Shown: in pieces, positions 1 through 11,546 of the stretch
Position numbering within the stretch: the stretch's first letter is position 1
Layout of the letters: each line of letters starts with the position of its first letter
Assembly (NCBI GenBank): GCA_027579435.1
Contig: JANBPK010001037.1
Span: 62,001-126,000, forward strand
Origin: Candolleomyces eurysporus
Lineage: Eukaryota > Basidiomycota > Agaricomycetes > Agaricales > Psathyrellaceae
DNA: 64,000 bases
Direction of reading: 5' to 3'
Notes under the pieces: generated by a model
What the model saw: only the letters and a program-made list of their open reading frames with translations
Told to the model about the DNA's origin: nothing
Database searches by the model: none
Translations under genes and position numbers: made by a program

Positions 1-31
1 GGACGAAGATATTATTTAAAAATAAATATGT

Positions 32-1649
32 TTAGATACGCTGGAGATGCTTGTCCAAGCACTTCATTACTTTCTCTTGGGAGAAGGTCGATGCAACACG
101 ATGGCCTCGCTGTACCGCCAAACGCCTGACCAAGAACGGGTAGTCCGTGATGATACCATCCACGCCCCATTCCATCAAGTTCTCAGCAATGTCGAGGCGG
201 TTGACCTGTCCAGACAGCCTCAATCAAGGAATGGCAAAGAGAACAAACCAACACCACTCACAGTCCAAGGCGCAACAGTCAAGCCGAGCTTGTGAGCCTC
301 CTGTATCATCTCCTTTGTGGTGAACATCGCTGTCAAATTGGCACCAGCGTATGGTGACAACACGTTCGCTTTGATTGATTTGGCTGCTTCAGCGATGCGC
401 GACCCTTCATCCAGACCTGGGAAGCTTGAAATATTTACTCCAGCAAGCCACGGGGACAACCCAGTCCCGTCAACGACGATATTGTTGCTAGAGAGATTTT
501 CAGTACGCCAAAGATAGGGCCTAGAACGGCAAACAGTCCTCACAGGTCAATGAGAGCCGCAGTTGGAACCCTGCTGTCGCGTTTCTGCAAGCCAAGAATA
601 ATCAGCCCTTGGACTAGGTAGTGGAAGAGAAGCGATCCTCACCTTCATCTCAATGAGCGTCCTCCAGTCAAAGCTTTGATACTGCAGTACAGGTGAATGT
701 CAAGCCTGGCGAAGTTGACAGAACCCAGTGGGCAACTAACCGTGATCTGGGAGAGGGGATATCCGCTCGCAGCGAATGCAGCATGTTGTGCTTTGACAAA
801 GTCATCGACCGAGCGAGTGGCATTGGTCTGGACCGGATTAATCTTCGACTCGATGTTCCAGACGATCTCCCGCTTCTGGTCGACGCAGCGAGCAAGCGCA
901 AAAACTTCTCCCAAAGTCGCGATCTTAGTTCCGGGATACAACAACTGCAAAGCTTCAAACAAACCCCAAAGTTGGTCAGCTGAAAATTCGACTCAGTTCG
1001 CAATGTGCTAGCTTACGATAAGCGGCGACTCGCTGCGACCCGCAATCCAGCGTCTTGATCTGGGCCAAGGTCAGGTTGGCTATCTGCTTTCCGACATACG
1101 GGAACAGTGGATCTCCTGGAGTCTAATGAAATGAAAAACACGATGAGGGATTCTTATATGACAGATAGAAGGTGAAAGGAAAGTGACATACCACGGGGGA
1201 TGTATCCCTGCACTTTTCAGCGGTAATTGCTTCATCATGCCAGACCACAACGACGCCATCCTAAAAATTTTCCGAGTTGTCGTCATTTTCGTACGGAAAG
1301 GTGTAAGGTGAATTGGAGAAGAAGTACACGTACCTTGGTGAGCCCGTTATCCAATTCAAGTGTGCTGACACCATCGATTAAACCCCTGGCTTCAGTCAGC
1401 ACCGAAGTCGTGTAGAAGGTCTTCTGCTTCGTGTAGGAGCATACTTACCAAGCAAATGACGGCAGGCTGTTCTCTATAGCCTCCCCACGACCTCCACGAT
1501 GACCCTAGGATTAGCGGAGTTAGCAGATAATGAAATGAAAGACCGCAAATGATGCGCACCTGAACATCGAAGAACCCGACCTGAGCAGGGCGCGCATAGC
1601 TCGACGCAGCCAAGAGGAGCACCGTCGCAACAAACCCTGGAGCAATCAT
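32..1649 (-). CDS. Secreted glycerophosphodiester phosphodiesterase (GDPD)
   Basis: Likely hydrolyses glycerophosphodiesters to glycerol-3-phosphate and an alcohol, outside the cell or in the secretory path. About 400 residues in several exons. The start at 1649 gives a hydrophobic signal peptide (MIAPGFVATVLLLAASSYA). After the first intron comes the family signature GHRGGRGEAIENSLPSFAW, with the catalytic His-Arg. The next exons give STLELDNG (metal-binding Glu/Asp) and VVVVWHDEAI (second catalytic His). The C-terminal exon ends the TIM barrel with WGVDGIITDYP, which is typical of GDPD. Introns are 50-70 nt. Family assignment is firm; substrate preference cannot be read from sequence. The end at 32 sits close to the window edge but a stop codon is present. 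Confidence 0.88.
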
Positions 1650-1707
1650 GGCAGCCTATGCACTCGGTGGGAGAGGCGAAGCTCCCACTAATCGCAGGGT
1701 TCCGCCG

Positions 1708-1714
1708 TTATATA
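1708..1714 (-). promoter_or_regulatory. TATA box of the GDPD gene
   Basis: On the minus strand this reads TATATAA, about 60 bp upstream of the GDPD start codon at 1649. The stretch 1650-2189 holds nothing else I can identify as coding; it is the GDPD promoter plus the 3' flank of COX19. Confidence 0.5.
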
Positions 1715-2189
1715 CCCTTGGGGCGACACGGGTTCTCAACTGTCAAGGAATCGCCAACGTTCGAAAGCGACAAGAGCAAATGAGGGACGTGTTCGTCTTG
1801 TGCAGAACGATGTGGAAAGGAGCCATGTGGGAAGGTACTCTCCACTACGGTCCATGCTGACGGAAACGTACCAGCCAAGATGGACAACCGAAATGCGAAG
1901 GACGAATTAACACGGACTTTCATGAATGCAGCCTTATAGCCCATCTCTTGTGGGGTAAAATAACGAACGTGCCATTCAACTAGACTGATCCGAAGGAGGC
2001 TACATGTGTGTCATTGTGAGAATTTGCCAATGACTGACCTGCGCACAACTTCCGCGAAGAATTCAAGCTTGAGCATCTTCGTGCCAAGAGAAGAGTTCAA
2101 CAACACGCCAGATGACCACTGGTGTCGACCTGCACAGATCATGCTTCGACACCGGGCGGCGACGTAGGTGCAAGAGGGTCAAGTCGCAG

Positions 2190-2606
2190 CTATTTCGGCT
2201 GCTGCTTTGGTGCTGGCGGAGGGGAGGCACTTTCATCGGAAGATTTGTTCTGCTCCAAGTTCGCAAGGCCGAGGTTCCTGAAGTCGTCTCGGTCCATCAG
2301 TCCCCTGGGTGCAGTCATCAGCGCTCCTTGTCGTCAGACCCTTCTCTTCCACACGCACTTTTGCATTCGGCAATCCAAATAGTCCCTGCTAAGCAATCGA
2401 CAGGGGGACGAGGTGCTGCTATTCTCTTTCAGACACTTCATGTACAAGGTCATTTTCTCCTTGCATTCGCCTTGATTGAGGTCAGCAAACAGTCCAGGTT
2501 TCAATGAAAGTGGCTATTCACCAAAGTGGTCCAAAGGAAATGACCCTCTGTCCGGAGGGTTAACTTGGAACCCGTTATTTATCGAAGGCGGACGTCCAAA
2601 TGACAT
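2190..2606 (-). CDS. COX19: Cytochrome c oxidase assembly protein COX19 (twin CX9C)
   Basis: Small copper-handling protein of the mitochondrial intermembrane space needed for cytochrome oxidase assembly. Three exons (2522-2606, 2359-2470, 2190-2304) join across introns of 51 and 54 nt to give 103 residues, the usual family size. The N-terminal part ends in GSFPLDHFGEC, a hallmark of COX19. Two CX9C motifs follow, C-KEKMTLYMK-C and C-RLLSRDYLD-C, which form the disulfide-bonded helical hairpin. Then comes GLMDRDDFRNLGL, also typical of the family. The tail is Pro/Ser-rich and ends at TAG 2190-2192. No single uninterrupted frame exceeds about 40 codons, so the gene is easily missed. Confidence 0.92.
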
Positions 2607-2690
2607 GGCGAACTTGAGAACACTAAAAGGGTCCGCAAACGAAAAGGCTAGGCTATCACCGGAAAACATAATGACCGTGGAAACAAGAGA

Positions 2691-2700
2691 CTATATATAG
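2691..2700 (-). promoter_or_regulatory. TATA-like element of COX19
   Basis: Sequence ctatatatag, self-complementary, about 85-95 bp upstream of the COX19 start codon at 2606. The rest of 2607-2916, up to the bZIP stop, shows no gene. Confidence 0.4.
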
Positions 2701-2916
2701 GTGTAATGGTTGGTAGTGTACACTGTACAGCTTCGCGCCGCACTTTGCGGAAGGCGCCCATCAAGGGATTCGAGAAGAACAGGAAATGTGTTACATCGTC
2801 CAAGGAATGTGATGAGTAAGTATACAATGGAGTGATAGCACACAGAAGAGTAGGGTAACTAACGCAAAAGCCCAGCTAAATAACGCATCCAATGAAAAAC
2901 AGCAACTCGCACAGAC

Positions 2917-4115
2917 TCAGTTCCTGCCGGTCGAGCCTGCATTCCCCTTGCCCTTCGGATTTGGTGCATCTTCTTCATCAGAGGACTCAGATTCTTCCTC
3001 GGACGGCTCCTCGGTGTGTCTATGACTAGACCCCTCTGAAAAGCCTTGAGAAGACGAGCTCGCTGTCGGACCACCGGGAGGCTGCTGGCCGCCGAGAGCC
3101 AGCGCGGCTGCTTGGTTTAGAGCTGCTCTATGGGACACATTCGCGGCAGCGAATCGGGTTCCCTTGAGCATGACGATCTCCTTTAGCCAGCCGTTTTCCC
3201 TCCTGAGATCGGAAACCTCCCGTTCGAGCTCTTCGGCTCGTCCGGTCAGATCTGACACTGAACGTTCCAGATTAACTGTCTTCTGCTTCTTCTTGATTCG
3301 GAAGCGGGCTATAGAAAAACAATGGTTTAGATCGCACGCTGTGGGGTATGGGATACGGTCGTACCTGATGCAGCCGTATTTCGGCGTCGTTTCTCCTCTC
3401 CAATGGCAGTTCTCTCTGCTTCGGTCAAGTCGTCGGCAGTGGAAGTAGATCGTCCCCTGGCCGACCGAGATGTACTGATCTCTTGAGGAGGCGGAAGTGG
3501 GGGTACTGGGTAAGGGGAGGGGACAAAAGTTGACGTGGGAGAAGAAGAGGAGGTCATGGTTGAAGTCGAAGGCGAATGGGGGTGGGGGTGATAAGGTAAA
3601 GAGCCATGATGCTGGGGAGGAGATGACATGTGCGGCCAGGGAAAGTCCATGGTTGACAGAGAGGGCAATTGGTTCGCAGGAGGCATACCGTCATGGTGGA
3701 AGAAATTTCCGTAGAATGCTGGGGTTGGCCCCAAAGAGGGATACTGGCCGGGAGGAAGGACGGGTGAGAAGTCATGGTTCACATCTATGCCGCCATGATT
3801 AGCAGCAGCCGCAAATTGCGCCAACAACGCTGCATCCTGTAAAGCTGACTGTATTGAATTTGAATGGAGTATAGCATGACAGATAGTGGAATACTTACTT
3901 ACCGTATTGGCGCCGCCGGATTGAACAGAGGCAGAGTCGGAACGTGACCGTTGATTATTTCGAGATGAATGAGCGCGGGAAGAGCCAGAAGGTTCACGGT
4001 CCATGTCGAAGGTAAATGAGAGTTTCTTCCAGTGTTTGAGCTCGTCGCGCGAGCAAGTAGGAGAGGCAGTTAGAGGCTTGGAGTCCTCAAACTCCTCGCT
4101 TTTGAGAGAAACCAT
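2917..4115 (-). CDS. bZIP transcription factor, Met4/Cys3-like basic region
   Basis: Nuclear DNA-binding regulator of roughly 355 residues in three exons. The long middle part is Ser/Pro/His-rich and probably activating. The bZIP lies in the last third: the basic region EEKRRRNTAASARFRIKKKQ is split by an intron at 3260-3360 (S|ARFRIKKK). A leucine zipper follows, LERSVSDLTGRAEELEREV and further heptads. The N-x-x-A-A-S-A-R-F-R pattern is that of the Met4/CYS3/Zip1 group, which controls sulfur metabolism or stress genes; which role applies here is inference. The C-terminus is acidic (EEPSEEESESSDEEDA). A start at 4115 (MVSLKSEEF) is chosen; the frame is open to a Met at 4154. Another intron lies near 3850-3903. 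Confidence 0.82.
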
Positions 4116-4769
4116 AAGTGCCGAAGAAATAATCGACGATATGCCATAGCACACAGCTGAGGTGCATCGAGGAGAGTATTATTGGTGAAGAGCACTGATT
4201 CGCCATCGAGACACAAGATTGCGACAATTCCGGCCAGGAATACGCCACATCGCGCTTCTTGACCAGTTAATTACCTATTTGAGCATTTGTAACACAACGA
4301 ATGTGGGGTGCGCTGGCGCAAAACCGCTTCGGCACACGGCGGCTGGAAGCTGGAGCCAGAGCAGGATCCAAAGAGACTTGTGTAGCGTAGAGGATTGTCA
4401 AAAAAGCAGGAAATCGAGAGGAAAATAGCAACGGGCACAGAGGGCCACGGACCGAATGAAGCTTGAAGGGGTGAATCAGATCAAAACGCGTGAATAACAC
4501 AAGTAAGCGCGTTTGACACAAGGCGTTCGCGTGGAAGCCAGCTGGCTCAGCTCGATCTGCTCGTATTCACCGGAGTTTACGGCAAAATGGACAAGGCAGA
4601 GATTCAAGATTGCAAGTCTCTCCGAATGTTCTGTCAACTTCGGTGGCAGACGCTTAGTCATCCAACTGCAGTGTAATGACGCGTCGAACCTTGACGCGTC
4701 CGAGGGCCGCCCATACTGATTCAGCGCACAGGCTGTTCTTTTCTTTCTCTCCACCAAGTCCTCTCGAGC
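4116..4769. promoter_or_regulatory. Divergent intergenic region, bZIP / NPL4
   Basis: About 650 bp between the start codons of two divergent genes. The short frames here have no coding character. It contains a direct repeat of gacgcgtc around 4678-4700, a possible regulator or cell-cycle box (ACGCGT core). I see no RNA gene. Confidence 0.4.
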
Positions 4770-7070
4770 ATGGTATGTCAATTCCGTAAAATCAAGCATT
4801 ACTAGCCCTCAATCGTCGCAGTTGATTAGAATCAGATCCAAGGACGGCAACTTTCGATTTCAGTTCGAGCCTACATCAGATATATCTGAGGTTCTGGCCA
4901 AGGTATGGGTCCGTTTCTCGGTCCTCACCATATGTGCTCATCCCCGTTTCAAGATCTGCGAAACATCGCCTGATGCAGACCCGAAAACTGTAACGATATC
5001 GAATCAACCTCGGGGTAACGAAATCCTGGTGTCCACCCTCAAGGGACGGAATCTAAAGAATCTCGGCCTCAAGTAAGTCGTGTTCTTCGGGATGGAGGAG
5101 ATGGTCTAATACCATACAGCCATGGCGACTTGATCTTCGTGTCTTTTAAATCTAAAGCATCGTCATCCGTTGTTGAAGAAACCGCACCTTCTCCCAACGT
5201 TGTGCCAAACGTCCCATCTGGGTCCAGTTCTGCCCATCCGGGCACGGGCACGCGCCCATGGGACTTGGTCAAAGAGGATGCTGTGGACGATTACTGGAGA
5301 GCTCAAACCGGAAAAATCCCTCGAGGGCGTGACTCGCGGTTCTGCAAACATGGCGCTAACGGGATGTGCGATTACTGCATGCCATTAGAGCCATACGATG
5401 CCGCCTATCACAAAGAGAACAACATCAAGCATCTTTCGTATCACGCATATATTCGAAAGTTGACGCCCAAATCCTCCGACTCGTCCGCATTTTTGCCTCC
5501 TCTGAACCCTCTGTCCTACAAAGTTCAGGTGCCCTGTCCAACAGGAAGTCATCCGGCGTGGCCTGCTAGTATCTGTACGGGATGTCAACCTTCCTCAATT
5601 ACACTTCAGTCCCAGCAATTCCGGATGGTAGACCATCTCGAAATTGCCTCCATGGACATCGTCGACCGCTTCCTCCAAGCTTGGCGAAAGACTGGCATGC
5701 AACGGTTTGGCTTCTTGATAGGCCGTTATGAACCTTACGACAAGGTTCCGATGGGCGTCAAAGCTGTTGTTGAGGCTATCTACGAACCCCCACAACAAGG
5801 AGAGCTAGATGGTTTGACGATGGGCTGGCCTTGGGAAGACGAACCACGTATCAAAGAGCTGGCATCTCATGCCTCAACCCCTCTGAGTGTCGTTGGGTAT
5901 ATTTTTACCGACCTCGACCCAACACCAGACGATAGAACGAAGAACGTCTACAAAAGGCATCCCCAGTCCTTCTTCTTGTCGTCTCTCGAGGTCGTGTTTG
6001 CTGCGACCCTGCAAGGGCTGCACCCTACCAACTCCAAATCGTCGCCTACGGGCAAGTTTGCTTCCCGTCTTGTGACGGCAGTGCTTACTGCGACTGAGGA
6101 TGGTCAAGTCGACGTCTCGGCTTATCAGGTCTCGGAACAAGCAGTCGCAATGGCAGAGGCAGACATGATTGAGGCCAGCGTGGAACCTGGTATCATGCGG
6201 GTCAAGGAAGAGGATCGAAGTCAGGATACTGCGAGATATGTTCCTGATGTCTTCTTCTCGTTCAAGAATGAGTACGGGCTAGAAGTTAAGAAGAGCGCCA
6301 AGCCTTGCTTCCCGGTTGAATATCTACTTGTGAACGTAGGTATTTTCTCTTCTTTCTCTCACCAATAGTTGCTGACTTTTGTCTTGAAGGTCACCCACGG
6401 TTTCCCCCAGGCCCCGAACCCGTTATTCCGCTCCATCCAGTTCTGTATCGAGAACCGACCCGGTCTCGAGAATCAAACACTTGAGCGAGCCATGTCGGAG
6501 CTGTCTAGGTTAGACGCCCCAGCGCTTGTCCCGGGGCAGGATACCTATAAGAAGAAGGACCTGGCGGAGTGGCTGAGTGACTTCCACTTGATCGCGTTCC
6601 TTCAGACCACTCAGCTGTTCTCAATCGTAAGCCGTTACTTTCATCGTAACGGAACGAAATTCGACTGATTCATAATGCGGTTCTAGAACGACTTGAATCT
6701 CTTGATCAAGATCGCAACCTCACCGAAACTGCTGGAAGATCCGTCCATCCTGGACCCTTTGCTGAACACCGATAGCTGGCAGACGCTCATGACCTTTACC
6801 CGGGAACACACACGTAAGTGTTGACCTGTTTCTCAATCACGAGGGGGCAGCAATCTGACGCCTCTCGAATTAGCTGCCCGACCCGGAACCTCAGCCCCAG
6901 TGCGGCCTTCGTCAGCTATGGATGAAGATATCCCTCCGGAGGTCTTTGACCAGATCGCAGCTGACAACGCCGCTTCTGGGAGTGGTCCAGGCATTCGCAT
7001 TTGTCCCCACTGTACTTTTGAAAATACCCATGCTGGAAGTGATTGTGAGGTTTGTGGATTGCCGCTGTAA
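4770..7070 (+). CDS. NPL4: NPL4, ubiquitin-binding cofactor of Cdc48/p97
   Basis: With Ufd1, NPL4 brings ubiquitinated substrates to the Cdc48 segregase for ER-associated and nuclear protein degradation. About 690 residues, seven exons. Exon 1 is only the ATG (4770-4772), followed by a 49-nt intron (4773-4821); splicing gives MLIRIRSKDGNFRFQFEP, the conserved start of the ubiquitin-like domain. Then come the NPL4 zinc finger (FCKHGANGMCDYCMPLEPYD, about 5340-5400) and an MPN-type domain (near LIGRYEPYDKVPMGVKAVV) lacking a catalytic JAMM motif, as in all NPL4 proteins. A C-terminal NZF zinc finger with CPHC and CEVC pairs ends at TAA 7068-7070. Yeast Npl4 lacks this last finger; animal NPL4 has it. 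Confidence 0.94.
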
Positions 7071-7936
7071 TATCACTTCACGATTGCTTCTTGGAGCTTG
7101 GATATTGCCCTGTACCCCCCACGCGTGAAACAGCAACTACGTACTGGTGTGAACTGGGTAGGGCTACTTGGGAAGTGGAGCATGTACATGTATAGTTGTA
7201 AGGTTTTTTTNATCGATATCACAAAGATCCATGTAGTAGTAGTGTACCGAGCTTAAACTCGTTTGGTTTTTGTGCATCTACCCGACTCCCCCGTGAAAAA
7301 TGCGTTCACAGCGGGTTAAAAANCTTGTCACCCGTGTATTCGTGCTTCTGGCGAGTTGCACCGCTGAGCTGAGCAGTGCTCACTCGTCATTTCGATCCAA
7401 TCGACAAGCCGCGTCCCGTCATGATACTGCACCTGGATCTCAGCTGGGTCGATTACCCGGCAATCTAAAAACCAAGACATATGGTCCAGGCAATGCCTCC
7501 ATGTCAGAAAAAGGCAAGCTGGTGGCCTTTGTGCGTACGCTGGTTATAAACCCCTTTTTGAGCAACAGGTATGGTGCTGGAAAAGCTCTAATTAAGGTCA
7601 GAAGACATCATGATGGTGTGCGAAGGCGCCCAAATTTCGTTGGTCTATGAATAGATGGATGATTGCAAGATACCCTATCGTCTGCACACACACATACTCC
7701 GCGTCGATCGATGGGTGGTGGGTCAATAGCACCGGTACGACGGAACGACGGAGAAATGAAAAGGAAACCTGGTGATCATGACCCAAACCAAATTCGAAGA
7801 CAAAAAAGACAACGAAGTGCGGCGAGGTGCACAGTCCCAATATGTAGCGCTCGGCGAGGAAAAAACCCAAGAAAAACCCCCAATAGATTCGTAGAGTAGA
7901 ACAAGTGCATGTACAACTCTACTCCTGTAGGCACTA
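7071..7936. other. Convergent 3' intergenic region, no gene seen
   Basis: About 865 bp between the stops of NPL4 (+) and the Nudix gene (-). It contains two N positions (7211, 7323) beside homopolymers. The open frames here show no family resemblance or plausible start context. Probably 3' untranslated sequence of both neighbours. Confidence 0.5.
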
Positions 7937-9510
7937 CTACTGGCCAAATATCCACCAAGCGGCAAAACCAAAGCCGAATATGATACCAAGAGCGCGGGCA
8001 GCGATAACTACGATGAGCGCTTTACGAATAGCTGCGTAGAATGTGCTCAAAGCCGAACCGGACCAGTTTATTCTGCAAGTTCAGATTCGCAAAAGAGGGA
8101 AAAAAAAAANCCGAAGTCAGCGGGGTGGGAGTTGCTTAAAAAAAGAGCGAACGAACCTTCGATCGTTTGTACCTCCCGAACGCACGCTGGCTTCCCATCC
8201 CCGTACAACTTCACGGTATCGCTTGCCAAAGACCCTAATTACACGGTTGTCGAGATCGCGGTCACACGATACGATTAACGGGTGATTCAAAAAAANCGAA
8301 ATGAAGTGAAATGAAAACAAGGAGTCAGCAATTGAATTGCGAGGGACGAGGACAAAGGAAAAAAANCGAGGACAAGGCATGTCGTGTGTTTACTCACCAG
8401 ATCCAAAAGTTGACATCTGGGTACGAAAACCTGGGGAAGACGCTCGCTAAGCTGGGCGCAACGTACTCCATCCTAAAATCTTCCACGCTCTCTTGCCAAG
8501 GGAGTTGCATCACCTCGGACAATGGAGTGGATGGGGTGGACGTGCCTCCCCGTCTGCTGCTGCGTTTTTCATCGGTTTTGGTGTTGTTGTCGTTGTCTCC
8601 CGTAGGTATGATCATATACGACATCAGATCGAGCGTCATACCCAGTGATAATCCCCAAAGTTTGAGCTGTGGGGGAGGCAGCTGACCGTAGTTGCTGTTA
8701 TTACCTTTCTCAGCGATGTCTTGCTTACTGGTCTTCGAGTCGGATGGGGTAAGGGAGGAGGATAGGGTGGGCTGAATCACAATTGCGGGGAACTGCATGC
8801 TTCCGACGAGTAACCTGACGACGAGGCGGAGGAAGGCAGAGTTCTTTGGTGTCAGGCGGGACGCGGCATCGACTGTCACTGTAGACCAAGCCGACTTGGA
8901 GTGGGGGAAGATGAGGGAGTCAAGGGGGGTCCAGCAGAGTTTGGTCGACTGTATTGGGTCGGCGGGGGGTGCGTTGGGTGTTACTTGCAAGAACACGAAT
9001 GGGGAGAGAATCATGAGGAGACGCTTCCCGAGAGACGTGGTAATCTCTCGGTCGTCTAGCTGTCCTACACAGATGTAGTCTTTCTCAGCTAGGTCGACTC
9101 CAATTTCTTCCCAAGTCTGACGCATGGCTGTCAAGGAGAGTTCGTGGTTAGCCATGGTGGCTGGAAAATATGAGAACACCGACACTCACCGGTGTAAAGG
9201 CCGCCTTCGTCGTCTGGCTCCATCCTCCCCCCAGGGAAGGCTACGTGGGCCTCCTTGCTAGCTCGCACGCGAGCTTGGTTGAATGGGGCATCTCCGCTAT
9301 TGGCGGGATTATCCCGCTGGAGGAACAGTATTTCTGCTCTCGCATGAGAGTCGTTAACCCAGTCGAGGCGGAAAAATTCTGCCAAAGTTGGTGGGACGCT
9401 GGGTGTTTTGGGTTGTGGAGAGTGGGGGGGATGGAACGACGCGGATGATGAGTGCGACAGCCGCCCTCCGTGGTTCTAGCGGGCGACTGAGGTATGAGGC
9501 ACATCTTCAT
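7937..9510 (-). CDS. Nudix hydrolase with C-terminal membrane anchor (5' end unresolved, apparent frameshift)
   Basis: Probable pyrophosphohydrolase of the CoA/NDP-sugar type. The Nudix box is rebuilt across an intron (9135-9192): FPGGRMEPDDEGGLYT then AMRQTWEEIGVDL, close to GX5EX7REUXEEXGU. Upstream the core strand RRAAVALIIRVVPSPP lies in one frame and continues as SVPPTLAEFFRLDWVNDS in another; the switch falls at a run of seven G at 9424-9430, most likely a sequencing indel. Two small 3' exons follow the long frame (near 8250 and 8060). They yield WVFGKRYREVVRGWEA, then NWSGSALSTFYAAIRK and a hydrophobic segment ending WWIFGQ-stop (7937-7939). So the enzyme is probably tail-anchored. The first exon and start codon lie somewhere in 9480-9830 and could not be fixed. 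Confidence 0.72.
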
Positions 9511-9952
9511 AAGGAAAGGACTATTTAAAACGCACGGGTTGGTGGCGAAGCGATGATCCTAGGAGGGGTTTTGCGGACCCTGTGCAAGGCCCTCGAGAGG
9601 AGGGGCACCACGGCGGCTGGGTTGTCTGTCGCTGGCGGTCAGCATACCTGAAAAAGCCTNCGGTGAGAGGGCCAGCATACCTTGGGACATGGGGGAGTCG
9701 TAAGGGGTCGTCAGAAAGAAAGACAAGGGCGGAAGAAGCAACTTTGAGAAATAGGCGGGCGGGAGGGCGGCTCTCCCCAAACATTTGCACTCTGACGTAG
9801 ATTTTGCCGGAATTTACCGGCATTTCACTTCCCCTTACCGCCCCAATCTTATCTCAAGTCCGAGTCCTCAGGGGCACCTCTTGTCCTCTGTCTCATGTAA
9901 AAAGCAGGGTGTAAATTATGGATGCTCAGCAACAATAGTAGTTGTTCTACGT
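9511..9952. other. Probable 5' exon/promoter of the Nudix gene, unresolved
   Basis: The minus strand has open frames between 9521 and 9823 that end in candidate splice donors. N at 9660 and nearby homopolymers prevent a confident frame. I cannot support a specific exon. The UGO1 stop codon begins at 9953. Confidence 0.3.
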
Positions 9953-11546
9953 TCATATCTCAGTCCATCCGCTGTCAGCTTTCGCTCCACCACCCCACAA
10001 TGCAAGAACAAAGAGGAACACACTTCCTCCAACCCGGAGGCCCAGTCCCCTGTACAGCTGACCGAGACCGGTGTTCCTCGACCATCCCTCCCCTTCAAGG
10101 GACTCCTCTTCCACAACCACCTCCTCCTTCTTTGATCCATCCTTGTGCTTGACCACACTCGCCCTGCGCCTTCGTTGCGGGTATCGAATGGGGAGATCGG
10201 ATCGTTCCTCTGTAAGAATGTGCCAGAACGTGTCGACCATGCCATTGTAAGGAGCCGGCCGCAGTTCCACGCAAGCCTTCATGGGCGTGGCGGTGCCGCG
10301 GACCTGGACCTGCAGCCGGCGGCGGATCGTCTCGACAGGGAGAGTGACGAAAAGACCGAGGCAGGCCGCCACCAGCTCGGAGAACGCAAAGGTTTGCGGG
10401 TGCGAATCAGGGGAGCCATGCGGGCCGATAAACGACGACGCAACAGTCCCGGGGAGGGACAGAGCTATCAGCGGACGGATTGCAGAGTCCAAGAGAGTTG
10501 GAATGAGAAGCTGGGGGTGGAGGTAGATACCCTTCAGACCACCCTCATCACGAAGTATTTGCTTCAAGGCGTCTATTGGCCCGGTATATCGTCGGTGCCG
10601 AGAAGTGAAAGACTGAACGATAAGTCGTGTCCGGATCAAATCCAACGGGGAGAGGATGAAGCCAGTTATTACATGTGAAGCAACTGGCAGGATGAGAGGT
10701 GGCTGGTGGAATGGGGATAGCGAAGGGAAGAAGAGAGACTGCAGGAAGGCGTCGATGAGAGGTTGCAGCGTCGTGGAAAGAATTTCCGTGACCGTCGAGG
10801 TAAGGAGACCTGGGAGCAACTGTCAGTTGACGGTAGTGACGAATAAGCGTCGAACATGCCTTTCCATAGGGCGAGCCAACCTTCTCCCCTGAAACGCCCC
10901 ACCCGTTTCAACATGCCCCACGCACCATCAGCGCTTCCTACTGGAATGATGTATTCTGGACGCGTTCCCTCTTCCAATACAGAACGTCTAATGACGTAGC
11001 CCTGCTCATCTGTACGGAACGGAGGCTGATTGCGAGTGGTTGGGGCCGCATTAGGATCGGCGAAGTAAGAATCTCCTTCGTCGCCTGACGAATCACTAAG
11101 CTGTAGCAATGGAAACCGATGAGCGAATGCAATTTTCAAGAGGAAGAAAAATGAATACACACAGCGTCATCATTGTCCTCGTCGACGTGTGCAGATTCCG
11201 AAGGAACTGGATCTCCAGCATCCCGGGGAACCCACTGCACTTGAAGGAGTGTAGTGGCGACCTCTAGTGGATTGCTGACTGCAGTGCTGCAGTATTGAAG
11301 CACTGCAGATGCAATTAGGGTCTTGAAAAGATCCCTAACATTGCTGCCGGCGGATTCTGCATTGCCAAGGCTTGGATTGAGGTCGAATATTGAGTTGTGG
11401 GATGGACGAGAGGACCATTGGTACGCAGGGGCAAGTGGTGGCTCCTTGGGAAGTGGAGGATTTGTGCTGTTGGCGGCGGGAGGGACGAAGGACCAGGCGG
11501 AGGAAGGATCGATGTACAAGTCACGTAGCGAGGATGAGGTCGACAT
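9953..11546 (-). CDS. UGO1: UGO1-like mitochondrial outer-membrane fusion/carrier protein
   Basis: A divergent member of the mitochondrial carrier fold that in yeast links Fzo1 and Mgm1 during mitochondrial fusion. Three exons, about 490 residues. Exon 1 (to about 11166) begins MSTSSSLRDLYIDPSSAW and carries the first carrier repeat remnant SNPLEVATTLLQVQWVP. After an acidic stretch, exon 2 contains GYVIRRSVLEEGTRPEYII and RGEGWLALWKGMF. Exon 3 has two further repeats with SPLDLIRTRLIVQS and LPVETIRRRLQVQVRG, each a degenerate PX[DE]XX[KR] signature. It ends with the last helix (VGGSVFLFVLALWGGG). The long N-terminus before the first repeat and the outer-membrane type of repeat favour UGO1 over an ordinary inner-membrane carrier. 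Confidence 0.75.

Noticed and set aside
5130..6340. Active JAMM deubiquitinase in the NPL4 MPN domain
   Set aside because: No E...HxHx10D metal site is visible; NPL4 proteins are known to be inactive MPN proteins.
7300..7650. 116-codon plus-strand frame after NPL4
   Set aside because: Contains an N near its start, no family resemblance, and lies in a convergent 3' region.
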